This document shows positions 1 to 12,983 of a stretch of DNA of 64,000 nucleotides, piece after piece. The notes beneath the pieces are model-generated. The model was given only the letters and a program-made list of their open reading frames with translations. It did no database searches and had not been told where the DNA came from. The translations under genes and the position numbers were made by a program. Each line of letters begins with the position of its first letter. Positions within the stretch are counted from its first letter, which is position 1. Source of the stretch: Cyclina sinensis (taxonomy: Eukaryota; Mollusca; Bivalvia; Venerida; Veneridae); assembly GCA_012932295.1 (NCBI GenBank), contig JAAONU010000004.1, positions 30,947,712 to 31,011,711 of the forward strand, given 5' to 3'.

Positions 1-988
1 GTCTGTACAATATACCATTTCTCTATTAAACCCACAAAAATTCGGAATATTTCAGGCCGCACTACTGTACTGAACGCAAACCTGGGAGATGTAAATAAAG
101 GTTTAAGATGTTAGCATTTAGAGAACAGATTGCGGTTTAACATTTTTACAGCAATATTCTCTATAAAACTCTAGTTCTACGCTCGCCTTGTAAACTTCTC
201 ACATATATATATATTTTTAAGATCCTGTAAAATCTAGATATCTGTATTTTTAACGATCTTTTAAAATGTAACATCCTGTAATGAATGAAAATTTGGTTTA
301 GTTAAATGCATTTCATGTGATACAATTATTTTTATTATTTTTACATTATATATTATTTTATCATAACATGTGCACATCCAATCTTTCACTCAAAAGCAAG
401 GTAACACGTTTATAACTGTCTTAATTTACTTTCACATATTATCTTATTTTTCACTTAAATGCAACAAATTAGATATCAAAAAAAAAATCAGCCCTTGACC
501 TTTGCAGGTCTCATGTATAGATGTGATTCCATCCTGGAAGATTGGCAAAAGCAACAGTCTTAGCGCTTATGATTTCGTTAAAGTACACCCTTTTGGAAAC
601 GTAAAGTCTGACCACTGCGGAAGTATATGCTTAACCCATTGCTTTACTAACGTCAACAAAATTAGACATAGGCAAACAGCACAGACCCAGATCAGACGCC
701 GCAATATATATGCGGCGTCTGATCTGGGTCTACACTGTTTGCATTAAGGACTTTCTTCCCTAAATAGGATGTAATTGTAGCAGAAATCCTTTTAATTGAA
801 AATGGACTCGTCCAACTAACAAGGATTGAAAAATCCATTGAGGATAAATTTGGTTAAATATTTTGATTTTGCTCGGAAGCACACATAGAGCATTTCTATC
901 AAAAACTTTCTATGTCTGTTATAAAAGACATATTCGATTTCTTCCATGTCGTATTTTCACACGCCGATGCGAAAACATGACAGATCAG
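1..988. other. Left-edge non-coding stretch
   Basis: No convincing gene. The only open stretch (about 502-747, plus strand) has no ATG at its start and runs into the hairpin element at 672-742. A pyrimidine tract ending in cag precedes it at about 490-508, so a terminal exon of an outside gene cannot be ruled out, but nothing in the translation is recognisable. Confidence 0.5.
672..742. repeat. Hairpin element with 32-bp arms
   Basis: The arms 672-703 and 711-742 are inverted copies with a 20-bp perfect core (684-703 against 711-730), three mismatches further out and a 7-base ATATATA loop. I recall similar hairpins dispersed in bivalve genomes. Most likely a very small non-autonomous element. 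No protein role. Confidence 0.75.
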
Positions 989-2568
989 TTTTTTAGCTCA
1001 CCTGAGCCTTTGGCTCATGTATTCAAACCACATCTCCTCTGAAACCTCTTGGCCAAATTTGATGAAACTTACCTGGGATGTTCCTTGCATGAAGCTCTTC
1101 CAAAGTTTTTCAAAGAATTCAATTCCATCAAGAACTCTGGTTGCTACGGCAACTTAAAGGAAAAACTTTGAAAATCTTCTTGTCTGAAACCACAAGGCTC
1201 TGAGCCTAAAGATTTGGTATGTAGCATTGTCTAGTGGACCTCTATCAAGTTTGTTCAAATTATGCCCCTGGGGTCAAATTTGGTCCCACCCCAGGGGTCA
1301 ATGTATTTTACATTGGCTTATTAGTGAAACTTTAAAAATCTTCTTGTCTGAAACCACAAGGCCCTGAGCCTTAAGATTTAGTATGTAGCATTGTCCTGTA
1401 AACCTCCAACAAGTTTGTTGAAATTATGCCCCTGGGATCAAATTTGGCCCCGCCCCAGGGGTCAACTTATTTAACATAGTGAAACTTTAAAAATCTTCTT
1501 GTCTGAAACCACAAGGCCCTGAGCCTTAAGATTTGGTATGTAGCACTGTCGTGTAGACCTCTATCAAGTTTGTTCAAATTATACCCCTGGGGTCAAATTT
1601 CGTCCCTACCAGGGGGTCAATGGACTTTACATAGGCTTATATAGTAAAACTTTAAAAATCTTCTATTCTGAAACCACAAGGCCCTGAGATCTAAGAGTTG
1701 GTATGTAGCATTGTCTTGTGGACCTCTACCAAGTTTGTTCAATTATGCCCCTGGGGTCAAATTTGGTCCCGCCCCGGGGGTCAACTTATTTTACTTATTG
1801 AAAATCTTCTTGTCTGAAACCACAAGGACCTGAGCCTTAAGATTTGGTATGTAGCATTGTCTAGTGGACCTCTACCAACTTTGTTCAAATTATGCCTCTG
1901 GGGTCAAATTTGGCCTGCCCCAGGGGTTAGTTGATTTTTACATAGGCTTATATAGTGAAACTTTAAAAATCTTCTTGTCTGAAACCAAAAGGTCCTGAGC
2001 CTTAAGATTTGGTACGTAGCATTGTCGTATGGCCCTCTACCAAGTTTGTTCAAATTATGCCTATGGGTTTAAATTTGGCCCCTACGCCGGGGTCATTTTA
2101 TTTTACATAGGCTTATATAGTAAAACTTTAAAAATCTTCTATTCTAAAACCACAAGGCCCTGAGATCTAAGATTTGGTATGAAACAAGCTTTATCAAGCT
2201 TTTTCGAATTATTAGATTAGGTTAAAAGTCACCGAGGCTAAAAATAGGTTTATATACTGTACCTCATAGAACCTTCATTTAAAGACCAATATCATTGATA
2301 TTCGGTATATAGGATCCTTGCATGGACCTCTACCCATGGGTAGGGTTTTAGGTCACTGGATCAAGGTCAAGGTCACCATAGCTTATGATAGATATTTCTA
2401 CTTTCTGTCATAGAGCCTTTATTTATTGACTGATATTTTACATATTTACATATTTATATTTACATTACTTACATATTTTCAATTAAAACATGAAATACTG
2501 CTTAACTGCAAACCTACAGCCAAAATACTCAGGTGAGCGATCTAGGGCCATCATGGCCCTCTTGTTTT
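989..2568 (+). repeat. Dispersed repeat, AGCTCACCTG family, with internal tandem units
   Basis: It starts with TTTTTTAGCTCACCTGAGCC and ends with CAGGTGAGCGATCTAGGGCC...CCCTCTTGTTTT. The inside is made of diverged units of about 160-170 bp, each holding the phrases AATCTTCTTGTCTGAAACCA, GATTTGGTATGTAGCATTGT and TGCCCCTGGGGTCAAATTTG. Other copies lie at 15291-15936, 16314-16532, 16533-17940 (reverse) and 25800-27585 (reverse, decayed). I see no coding capacity. Probably a non-autonomous transposon of bivalve type. Confidence 0.7.
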
Positions 2569-4348
2569 CATATTCGCTCTATTAGACGAAGCACGATATT
2601 GCCAAATCAGCTATCATACTGTTAAGATCGTGGGGAGAAAGAAACATAAATACACAAACTTAGCTAGTAGAGTAGCAAGCCTTATTTCCCTTTCACTAAT
2701 AAACAGGTTCTTGAACAGGCCATAGCAACCATTAAAGTTATACAAGTGTTTAAAATGACCGAAATGAATGATAATCAAAATGAATCGGACTGAAAACACA
2801 GCGAATATTATGTCAATCAGATAAAGACATCCTTACTTATAAGACGGCCATAGATATAGACTTACCTTTCAGAATAATTGTCAATTTTAATTATGACTGC
2901 TCCAGGAATAAAATATTTCATCATTTTCAGGAGTGACATTGTTTTGTCAATAAGCATTTTGCAGGAACAATGTTGTTAACGTTTGTTTATCTAAGGAAAA
3001 ACATCAATGCAAACTGAAATATTTGAAATATTTAGTGTCTTTTTAATCTCTAAAAAAAACAAAATGACCCCTAGTTGTTTGACAAGAATCGTATCACGTT
3101 TGCGCCAACTAATTACCAAGAACTCGCACACAGTCATTCAAAGCAAAATATTCAGTTATTAAACGCAAGCAACTGGCATGCTGTTTGCTTTTTTCGATGG
3201 TATTTTGTCATTGTTTTAAACATCTGAACGTCTATAAATATTCTAGAAGATGTTAAAAGTTAGATTTCACACTTGCTTTGTCAGATCCAGCAAAACAGAA
3301 GACAAAGCAAGCAGCAATTTTGTTAGCTAGAAATCAAAGGCTGTAATTCTACATTATTTTCTCGAGGAATGCTTCTTTCAAATTATTATTTAATAACAAC
3401 AGTAGAAATAAAGGTTTGCTGATCATTTTTCAATTGTTTTGGTATTTATTAGCATTAAATGTAAGTAACGGTTCTGTTCTCCAAAGCTGAAAAAACATAC
3501 TAAAAGAACTGCTTAAGAATAACTGGCAAATTATCGAAACATTTAGTTGGTAGGCCTACATACATGACAGTTTAGCAACATTATCGTAAAACAGCGATTA
3601 GATCAAAGTGATTCTTATGAATATTGTTAATAAAAAGAATGTACATTATAAAACAATTTATTCTCAAAACATAAACACACAGACAAATGAAACAAACTGA
3701 ATAAATATCACTCCATTCAGATAGAACACACAGATGGAACACATATAAAGAATATAAGAATGGTATGGAAGATTTTCGTTTCACGTGTGGCAAATTGCAC
3801 TACAGAAATGACATAAGTAAAGCAAATTACTTATAATGTCTGTCGCTTTAATTTCTATTATACATTAATGTGTTCAAATATCTATTTTAACACTATATAT
3901 AAATATATGAAAAGATTTACAATTCCGCATTATTTTCTCGAGAACTGATTTTTTCAGTCCAGCGTTTCTTAAGAGTATCATTAAAAATAAACACTGACAT
4001 TAAAGGCCCAGTTTCTCTGAAATAGACAACATGTACTAAAATAACAATACATGTAGTTCCATATGTGTTATTATTCTTCTTCTAAACGGCATTCCCATTT
4101 TTCAAACTGCTAAATACAATCACTTATCTACAAATCTACAGGAAACACTTACGGTTTCGCTTGATGATACATCAACAAAATGCAAATTAGTCACGGTCAC
4201 GTGGGTAGTCACGAGACCATAGATGGATCGAAATTTCTTACAGGCATAAGGAATAACCAGTTTCTGTTATAAATTTAGATGCTCATCAAAGGAAAAGTTA
4301 TAACAGATATGTAATTAATGTTATTTTTGTATGTCTTCAAGTGCTTTT
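2569..4348. other. Intergenic DNA downstream of cystine-knot gene 1
   Basis: AT-rich sequence with no supported exon, repeat or RNA gene. Short minus-strand open frames at 2614-2799 and 3581-3793 show no family signature and no splice context. The latter is rich in hydrophobic residues only because of base composition. Confidence 0.5.
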
Positions 4349-7069
4349 TTAATAAAGAACACGTTTACACGAACAATATCCAGGCAGTAGAAACTGATCA
4401 AATACCATGGTTTTGGCGACTGTGTCGTAGACAAGAAATGTTAGTGTCACATACTCTAGTGCGCAGATACCATCACAATCTGCAACCGTCCTGAAAATAA
4501 TGACACTATTTTAATCAAATATCAACAACAACAACGACTGCCTACATGTATTTAAATAAAACGTAGTATTGACAAAATTGAAAGGAATTAGTGTATAAAT
4601 CATTGAGATTAAATCGAGCGCTTCTATAGCTATTCTTTAATATCGGTTGGCAACAGATCGGCTTTCATCGCTAGATTTGCACTCAAACGTAGTTTATGAT
4701 TGCTGGAAATACATACGATATCAGGCAGAAAGCATGTGGTATAAACTGGTACAATGGTGGATTAGCCCCTGACATATGTACAATAGCTCTTTCTTGCCCA
4801 TCTATGTTGATCAAACTTGTGTTGATGTAAGTCTCATGGTTCCTAAAATAAACAGAAATATAGACTTTAACACTAATTTCTCCTTTATATTGAAATAAAT
4901 TAAGCTTTACTCAATAAATTAAGCTTTACTCAATAAATTAAGCGTTACTAAACAGCTTTTCTTACTTTACAAATCCTTTCATAACATATTTGTGGATCAG
5001 AATTATCTTTATTAATATGACTGGCACAATATGGGAAAATTTGAAAGAAATCAGGCTTGGAAACCTTAAAACCTCGTTGCATTGTATTTTCAAAGGCCTC
5101 TGATTAAATGTGTCGACAACTGGCACTCCGTTGGAAATTGATAAAGGGCAAATATCTGAACAATGAAGTTTGGTGCAAGGATTACAATATAAACATGTAG
5201 GAATATTGCCAAGCAATAAAAGTCCCCTACCGGAAAGGGCATTGTCACATTAAATAGAACCAAAATTTAAATATTGACAATAAGTTAACTGAAATCAATT
5301 GTTTGTTTTAATGATAAATGAAGGTATATTTTATACAACAGATAATCAAAAAATCACATGCCTATTAAGTGGGTGTAAGGTTATAAATAAAATATTCACA
5401 TTTAATACAAATAATATCTCAATTTTTCAATACAAAGAACAGACTTATAAATGCACCTTGCTGTGTGATCTGTAAGATTTGACTAAAACTGTATAGGTTC
5501 TGTGTAAGTTAAAAAGTAACTGGAAAGAATAAACTATTTGCTTTATGTTCTAAGTAAAAAGGGGCAAACGTTTTCAATATAAGGAAAGTTATGGAAAGCA
5601 TTATTTAAACTAAAAATAACACCAATAAAATTTGTATAAAGTCTCAATCAAATGCACGAAAAGATTCCAGAAATATTCAATGTAGATTTGTGGAAAATAT
5701 TTGATGTGAAAAAGGGGGATAACTTTGTGAAATCGAAGGTCAGAGTCATGGGACAGGGCATGTGAACTGTTCTTTTGAATATCAAAACATGTAGCATGTT
5801 TAAAATGGATAACTATGGGGCTTCAAAAGTATATCACCATTATTGCAATATTTCAAATCTATTTGTTGCCATAGCAACCACGTTTTTCAAAAAGGAACAA
5901 AATAAGATGACGTGCCTAATCTCCATATTACCATCTATCCATGTTTCAAGTTTCATGAAAATATTCCTAGAACTTTTTGAAATATCACAGGATCCATTTT
6001 TGCGCACGGACGGAGGGTAAACCTATAGTCCCCTCCGGTGAACCGGTAGGGGACTAAAAAGATGTACAAAAGTCTGTGTTAAGCTGTGAAACATAGTTCT
6101 TGCAGATAAACATTTTCAAAATAAACACTTATAATCTGCTAACTTTGTAGTCTATTTACCTAGAAAAGAATTTCAATCAAAATTGTCTTGCCAGGTATCT
6201 AGTACTGATGCATTCGCTTACTAAAAACAACGGACTACATACAAAATTACAAACTGTTTAGATATAATTTTAAGGTTTGTTAAGTTTTTTATGTGTATCC
6301 AATTTCATACACAAGGTCATTAAATATTTCTAATTTCTATGTCAATATAATCACGAATCAAATTAGCCACAGTAATACGTATTTTTGTTCTAAATTATAG
6401 CTTACGTGACGCAACACGAATCACCGTCTCCTTGTAACCCCATTATATCATTTACATTTTTGACACCTTCCTCTTGTAAATATGTGTATCTACTGTGGTT
6501 AAACTTTTCTTGATGAAGACTGTATTGGTCCTTTGTCAAAAGCACTCCCGGAAACGTTGTTTTCACGTAGGATGGACTGAAATGAATATTCGTTATAAAC
6601 AGCGTACTTATTGCAAGCATATGCATTTTATAATGCTTAAAACGGAACACCACAGAAATTTCAATAATATCTTTAACAAATAGGGTATTTCGTCTATTTT
6701 AAAGAAAAAGATAGGCTGATTAAATTTGCATATAAAGTCAGAAATATATATCGAACATTTTTTTAGTTATATCAGATATTTTACGAAATCATATATATCA
6801 TTGGCTCTGAATCGGAGAGATACCTTGATGTCTTTCATGTTAATATTGCACGGCATTTAAAAATCATAAATAATTATGTATACTACTAATTCTACTATAT
6901 TAATAATCCCTTACCTGTATTTTTCACACCACTTTTCGTTACAAATCGTGTATTCCACAACATTTTTGTCTACATATTGCTCATTTCTAGCCCGGATATC
7001 AAAACCTGGGCTTATTCTATTACACACACACAGAATAAGTAGAGTTCTGATGATTAAACCGAGATCCAT
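4349..7069 (-). CDS. Secreted cystine-knot-like protein, gene 1 of the cluster
   Basis: Four coding exons on the minus strand: 6915-7069, 6406-6576, 4717-4842 and 4349-4490 (stop TAA 4349-4351). All three introns are phase 2 with GT/AG ends. They total 594 nt, or 197 aa. Exon 1 starts MDLGLIIRTLLILCVCN, a signal peptide, and ends with the pair in ICNEKWCEKY. Exon 2 has FPGVLLTKDQ and ends GDGDSCCV. Exon 3 has YINTSLINIDGQ and YQFIPHAFC. Exon 4 has ADCDGICALE and ends PGYCSCKRVLY. Nine cysteines match genes 2 and 3. A secreted ligand with a cystine knot is inferred; the ending resembles the P-S-C-C-x-C end of Spatzle-type ligands, and IL-17 is an alternative. The start is the only ATG that gives a signal peptide in frame. 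A 16.5-kb transposon sits 475 bp upstream of the ATG. Confidence 0.82.
4891..4946. repeat. Short tandem repeat, about 21 bp x 2.5
   Basis: AATAAATTAAGCTTTACTC is repeated in tandem in intron 2 of cystine-knot gene 1, just upstream of exon 3 in the direction of transcription. Confidence 0.75.
5221..6055. repeat. MITE-like element with AGTCCCCTACCGG inverted ends
   Basis: AGTCCCCTACCGG at 5221-5233 is matched by its reverse complement at 6043-6055, giving an 835-bp unit inside intron 2 of cystine-knot gene 1. A GCGCACGGACGGAGGG stretch near the right end is typical of dispersed mollusc repeats as I remember them. An open frame at 5775-6020 lies inside the repeat and is not a gene. Confidence 0.6.
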
Positions 7070-7537
7070 GTCGTCAGATAATAACTATCTATCGTAGTTA
7101 CTATTGCCTTAGAGGCGTTCGCATAAAACTGGTTTTATTTTAGTAATAATTTACTGGTTTAAATCATTTTCTAAAATTCTTAGTAACGTTACAATGATTT
7201 TATCATCAAACTGCATTTTGATAATAAATGTTCGACTGTAAAAATGCAAGTTACTTCTGTTTCAAGGTCACTGCTGTTCAGATACGTCAACAAAGTTGAC
7301 CCTTTAGTTATTCAATTGTATATTTCCTGCGTAAACAAGAAATAGATCAGGATATTTATTTCCTTCCCCTGCCTTTCCGCTTTGTTCTGCCATTTGACAT
7401 GCATATAATACATGTTTAAGTAAGTAACATAAGTTCAATAAATAAAACGCCAGACACGATTAGCCGATAACTCACTTGCAAATAATAAATGTATAAAACG
7501 CCGAAAGGATAAAAGTAACACTATTATATTTACATTA

Positions 7538-7543
7538 TGAACG
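7538..7543. other. Target-site duplication, left copy (TGAACG)
   Basis: The six bases directly outside the left end of the 16.5-kb transposon. The same six bases sit directly outside the right end at 24079-24084, in the same orientation. Confidence 0.88.
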
Positions 7544-7661
7544 TATGGAAGCCCTGGAGGGACATTTAAAATTAAATATGAACTGTAAATTATTAAAACT
7601 TATAACTTGAATCTTAAAAATTAAAATTTAGTTATTAATACTTAAATATTAGAAATACGGT
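7544..7661 (+). repeat. Left terminal inverted repeat of the 16.5-kb transposon
   Basis: 118 bp, with no mismatch to the reverse complement of 23961-24078. It begins TATGGAAGCCCTGGAGGG and continues as AT-rich sequence built from ATCTTAAAAATTAAAA-like phrases. Just inside it, GCGGCAAACGGCCATTA (7679-7695) resembles a block just inside the right terminus. Confidence 0.93.
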
Positions 7662-8568
7662 AAAGCTATACATAAAAAGCGGCAAACGGCCATTAGTATA
7701 TACGCAGTGATGGCCAGCGGCAGTGATGAAAACGAATTCAAGGTAAGGTAAACTACACATAGGCCCAATTCTACTGACAAAATGAGACACAGCAGACAAT
7801 TTGAGACTCATTGCCGAAAAAAAATATTTGCACGAGATCGATCTGAGTAATTTCTCGGACGGTTTTCATGAAAATGCCTCGGGTTAGGACGGGACCCTGA
7901 CATACCAGTAAACTATTTAGGTTCGTTTATCAGGTTTGCGAGAATGGTGGTAATGATAATGATAAAGATGATCATGATGATTATTGTTACTTGCATTACC
8001 TCCCCAATTGCTATTACGCCATTATTTTATAAAAAAAAGAAAAAAAAAAGAAAACGAAATTTTCAAGCATTTTAATCAGAAACGTATGAAATAATTTGAT
8101 TTGTTTAACCAGGGCAGTAATTTAGGCCCTGGTTTATCACTGATTTCGTTCCAGCTGTAGTAAAAAAAAATCTTAGCATTATTCCATGAAGTTTTGGCTC
8201 TTGAAAACATTACTTATATTTGGATAATTGTATATTTCGGATACCTATAATATATTATAGCAGTATATTTACATAGTACCCGGAGCTATAGATTAAACTT
8301 TGATCTTTCCGTACCGGAAAACCGGTACGATGATAAAAGAGTTACTTCCCTTTTTATCAGTGTGCCATTTGTAAATTATGAAGACAACAAGGTATATTCT
8401 AGTCTCACGTTGCTTATTTCAAGTTCATATTCAAATCCATTGCAGGTCTAAATAGTCGGACGAGGTATAATCCAACATAATAATCTGTATTTAACGTCGG
8501 CAAGGTACAATTAACAAACATAAGCTCATACCAGCTTTTGAACCGACCGCACTGATGTTGGCGGGTAT

Positions 8569-9081
8569 CCAGTCATTACCTGATTACTCCCCCTGGACGT
8601 TACACATCTGGTCTGGACATTACTCCCTCTAAGACTAGTCTTACACCTCCCAATATATAATTGTACAGTTTTGTAAGGTGTGATTTATCAAAAACTAAGG
8701 GTGTGAAAACACTCCTTTAATTATGTTTGTTAATCACATCAGTCAATTAATCAGTTATTTAAGTAGATCAAAAGCCAGATGCATAAGGAAAATTTTAGAG
8801 CAATTATTACGAGAGGGACTAATAAACTTAAGTAATCATATATATATATTACAGTCAGTTTGTTATTAAAAACATAAATCTTAAAGTTTGATATTATTAA
8901 ATCCGTTTACTCTCACCAACTCACATGCATGACAATTTTATACACATAGTCAATCCTTTTATAAAGTGTGCCTCATTAAAGGTGTGATCACACCTGACTA
9001 ATTATATCTTAGGAGATGTAATGACTAGTCTTGGAGGGAGTAATGACCAGAGGTGTAACGTCCAGGGGGAGTAACGACTGG
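8569..9081. mobile_element. MITE-like element with long inverted repeats, in kinase intron 1
   Basis: About 80 bp at the left (CCAGTCATTACCTGATTACT...) is an inexact reverse complement of 9007-9081 (...CAGGGGGAGTAACGACTGG). Shared phrases include TACTCCCCCTGGACGTTACA and AGACTAGTC. No ORF. ATGTTGGCG occurs just before the left end and again a few bases after the right end, which may be trace of a target duplication. Confidence 0.65.
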
Positions 9082-9289
9082 AAACCATGTTGGCGTATGG
9101 TGGTCTCACTCATTCGCCTCCAGATCCGAAGGTGGAGCGATTTTATACGGTGACATTTTAAGTGTGTCCACCTTAAAGGCTGAACAAATGAAAATATCAG
9201 ATCTATAAAATCGGTTCAACTCTTTAATCATGATTAATAAGGCTAACTGATAGTCCTTCATTTAAAGACTTGGCACATTTAAAGTTTTA

Positions 9290-9535
9290 TTTTTATGTTT
9301 TACGTTTATCGGAAAATGCAAAGACATTCAAGCGGATTTGACCAGTGCAAAAATTATCTTCAAATCTGCTATATATGTCTGAATTATTTGGACTAACTGT
9401 GACAGGAAATCGGAGAAAACCCACCTGCCCGATCTGGTGACCACCTGACCATCTCACATCCTGCCCATGAAGAGAATCAAAGCCGGACCGCATTGGTGAG
9501 AAGCAAGTGTGCTAACCACTACGCCAATCGGTCAT
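9290..9535 (-). repeat. tRNA-derived SINE, minus strand
   Basis: On the minus strand, GACCGATTGGCGTAGTGGTT followed by AGCAC resembles a tRNA A box, and GGCTTTGATTC sits where the B box belongs. The body continues to about 9290. A real tRNA gene is unlikely: the stem pairings and 3' end do not hold. Confidence 0.6.
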
Positions 9536-9954
9536 TTTTATGCAGTTTTGACTGTCAGACTTAGGGCAAAGACTTAGAATACACTATGTCATTCTTCGGG
9601 TCTGTTTCTTATGGAGAGGTCTTTTTTACCAAAATGAACCTAGTTGTGTCTAGTTAACAGTGCGATCAGTTTTTGGTTAACTTATAAAGGGCTAGACTTC
9701 CTAACAGCTCTGTCTTATTTTCTCTTTAAAGAAGATAAAATTATGAAAAAAATAAGCTATTAACCAACAATTTTGACAGAGTTTTGATTGAGTTATGGAT
9801 TTTTTAGGATGATGAAAAAAATTGAAATTAGTTGCAGACCTTGTAACAGATCACTATATGAAGTCTTCAAAATTTTACAAAACACAAAATACCTGTAATC
9901 ATGTAAAAATGGCTTTTTGCTATTTGCATGTAAACACATCACTAATAGTATTGA

Positions 9955-10175
9955 TTTCATGACTGATATTAAAATTCAATCTTAAATATCAAAACTTAAA
10001 TCTTAATTATCAATAATAAATAATTATTGATAAATAGTTAAAATTATAATCTTAATAATTAAAACTTAAATCTTAATTATAAATGATAAATAATTATTGA
10101 TTAATAGTTAAAAATAAAATGTTTAATCTTAAATATAAATTATAAATTCTTAAATATTAATGTTAGATATTTAAT
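9955..10175. repeat. AT-rich block of TTAAATCTTAAAT-type units (left)
   Basis: Repeated phrases such as AAAACTTAAATCTTAATTAT and AATAATTATTGATAAATAG, the first twice and the second twice with changes. The style matches the inner part of the terminal repeats (AACTTGAATCTTAAAAATTA) and the second block at 21826-22030. It lies in intron 1 of the kinase gene. Confidence 0.5.
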
Positions 10176-10604
10176 CATTGAAAATTAGTAGTCATTATTT
10201 TAATACTGGTATTGACAGGTGATCCAAGGGATATTAGACACTGAATTCAGGTGATCCTTCAAACGAAAGTCCAGCAATGAGTATTATGATAGTCATTGAA
10301 TTGTACAGACTACAGTTGTTTCATACATTCACAAGATTTTGTCCTGATTTATCAATTCTCTGCTTTGACCTACTAATTAAGGGGTACTAGTCGTTTCTAG
10401 TAGAGGACATTGATAAGTAGCGGATTTTCAGTTCAAATCAATGTAAAAAAATGTTATAGTGGCCATAACTTTGCTATTACCATGCAATTTTTGTTTTACT
10501 TGGTCACAAAATCCTTCTGGCAAGACTTCAAAGCTGACCAGTCTTATTGTGACATTGACTCGCATGGAGTCATGACATTTATTCAAATGAAGTCCTGGTT
10601 AGTT

Positions 10605-11510
10605 ACGGTACTTTTTAGCTCGACTATTCGAAGAATATGGAGAGCTATCCTACTCACCCCGGCGTCGGTGTCGGCGTTGGTTAAAGTTTTTTACAAAGTC
10701 CAATAACTTGAAAACTACTTTAGATATTCCTTTCAAACTTCATATACTTATTTTCTATTCCTCCAACAAGTGACATAACTCTGTCGATTGTAATATCAGA
10801 GTTACGCCTCTTTTTGACTTAAATTCAGGTTAAAGTTTTAGCCTGTATTTCATATTCCCCAAATCAATGATGATACCCTTTTGGAAACTTCACACATGGG
10901 TTGTGTTAGTGGTGAAGGTCATTGTGTAAGGTCAGATAACTCTTACCAATCCTGTTTTCCACATTTATCTCCCTTTTTGACTTAGAAAATTTCAGATTTA
11001 TTCAATTATTGCTTGTTTAAGATTTCAAACATCTTGCAAGTCCATCAAGATATTGCTTTGATACTTTGCATACATGTTTACCATTATCACCTTAACCTGA
11101 ATACAAGAGTAGATAACTCTGGCCTGCATTTTGACCAAATTATGCCCCTTTTTCGACTTAGAATAAAATGTTAAAGTTTTTTAACATTTCAAATATTTTG
11201 CAAGTCCTTCAAGATATTGCTTTGATACTTTGCATACATGTTTACCATCATGACCTTAACCTGTATACAAGAGTAGATAACTCTGTCCTGCATTTTGACC
11301 AAATTATGCCCCTTTTTCGACTTAGAATAAAATGTTAAAGTTTTTGAACATTTCAAATATCTTTCAAGTCCTTCAAGATATTGCATTCATACTTTCCGTA
11401 CATGTTTACCATCATGGCCTTAACCCGTATACTAGAGTAGATAACTGTCAAAATTATGCCCCTTTTTCAACTTAGTCTTTTATCATACTATCATACAGCT
11501 CTTGTGGAAT
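10605..11510 (+). repeat. Dispersed repeat starting TTTTTAGCTCGACTATTCG, with about 180-bp tandem units
   Basis: It begins with TTTTTAGCTCGACTATTCG and holds GGCGTCGGTGTCGGCGTTGG, a phrase I associate with a common mollusc repeat. Inside, CATTTCAAATATTTTGCAAG and CATACATGTTTACCATCATG recur in three to four diverged tandem units. It lies in kinase intron 1. No coding capacity. Confidence 0.6.
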
Positions 11511-12983
11511 GTAGATGGAGAAAATATTGTTATCCAAATCCCAGAAACTATAATTTTCTATTGCACTTGTACAATACAGAAAAGACTTCATTGATTTAAA
11601 TATTATTGAGTATAATAGACCTAATCACCTTTAAAAATATGTATTTCAGAAATCTGAATCAAGGGAAGAAAGATTGAAAGAAGTCCAGTCTTTAGTTGAT
11701 TCCATTCAACGTGAACAGAAGGGAGCTGGGGTAACAAAGAGAATGGTAATAATTTTAATAATAATGACAGCTACATATACAGGAAAATCTATACTAGCAG
11801 CTTGCTTGGCTAATGTTAAGCTACTAGGCCGTTAGGGTGCTAATTGCTATCTTTAGGCCTCCAGGCTTTTAGACTGCTAGGCTGCTAACTTCATGTACAA
11901 TCGCCTTAAGTCTAGACTTATGATTATAAGAACATAATATATAGTTTGTCAGTTTAAGCATAAGTAATGTTTATATTTATATTTCAGGAAATGCGAAGTG
12001 CCTCCAAGAAGATTAAGCTTGGGAGGGGCCAAAGGAGGGAGTACAAAATCAGAATTGGGTGGGAGAATTACAGGAGAGATAAATACAGGCTGGTTACTAA
12101 AGCCAAAGGTGGTGAAACTAGAGAAATTCCCTTCAGCATTGGAGAAGATCTGACAGTGAAAATGATTAAGGATAAAGCAATTGACTTCTTTTTCCCAGAT
12201 GGGAAAAACATTCACGGCAGTGTAGAACAGTTCGAATTCATGCTGGTCTCTACCTCAGGAGATGAATTGAAAAACATGGATTCAACAATTCATGAGTATT
12301 TAAAAGCTCGTGGTATATTCGCAAGCCAGTGCCATTTGTACCTAAGATCTAAGAAAATTGAGCAATTGAACTTTTCAGTAAATGGTAAACCAGTCAACAA
12401 GGTAGACAATCAAATACACATAAAATACTCCAAGCTCAAAAGATCATTATATTCCAGTGACGCTTCGGAAGTGTTGTGTAATACATGGACAAGTTGCAAA
12501 AATATATCCGGTTCTCCAGAAACAGAGTATGATGTGTTTGAAGATGGATATTCAGTGGTTGGGATTTCTGTAAATAATATTGTCTATTTAGAAAGAGATG
12601 AAACTAATGGAATAAACTTGTTGCAGGTGCCTACATGTGAAAATTCAATCCTAAATGGTCCAGATGAAATATTTGGATTTGAAACTGATGACACTGAACA
12701 TTTGGTCATTGGGGCGATTTCATTGGTCCACAACAACAACTGCTTCTACAGGTGGGAGAGAAATGGAGAATTATACAGACAGGGTTTAAATTGTTGTGTA
12801 ATCAAAGTAAGGGATTCAGGAAAGTACAGAGTAACAGTGCAAAAAACAGATTCATCAATTCTGGGTATATCTGATACTGTGGAAATTGATGTTGTACTAG
12901 TTGATAATGACAAAATGTGTGTGCCACCATCGAGAAATGAACAGTCTACCATAGTCACAGGAAAATCAGCAGGAAAATATACC

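Noticed and set aside
502..747. Plus-strand open frame with several cysteines after a possible acceptor
   Set aside because: It has no ATG start, and its last third is the hairpin element at 672-742. No family signature. A terminal exon of an outside gene remains possible but is not supported.
4349..7069. Three-exon model of gene 1 that skips 4717-4842
   Set aside because: It also keeps frame (468 nt), but the skipped segment has splice sites in the right phase and matches exon 3 of genes 2, 3 and 4, so the four-exon model is better.
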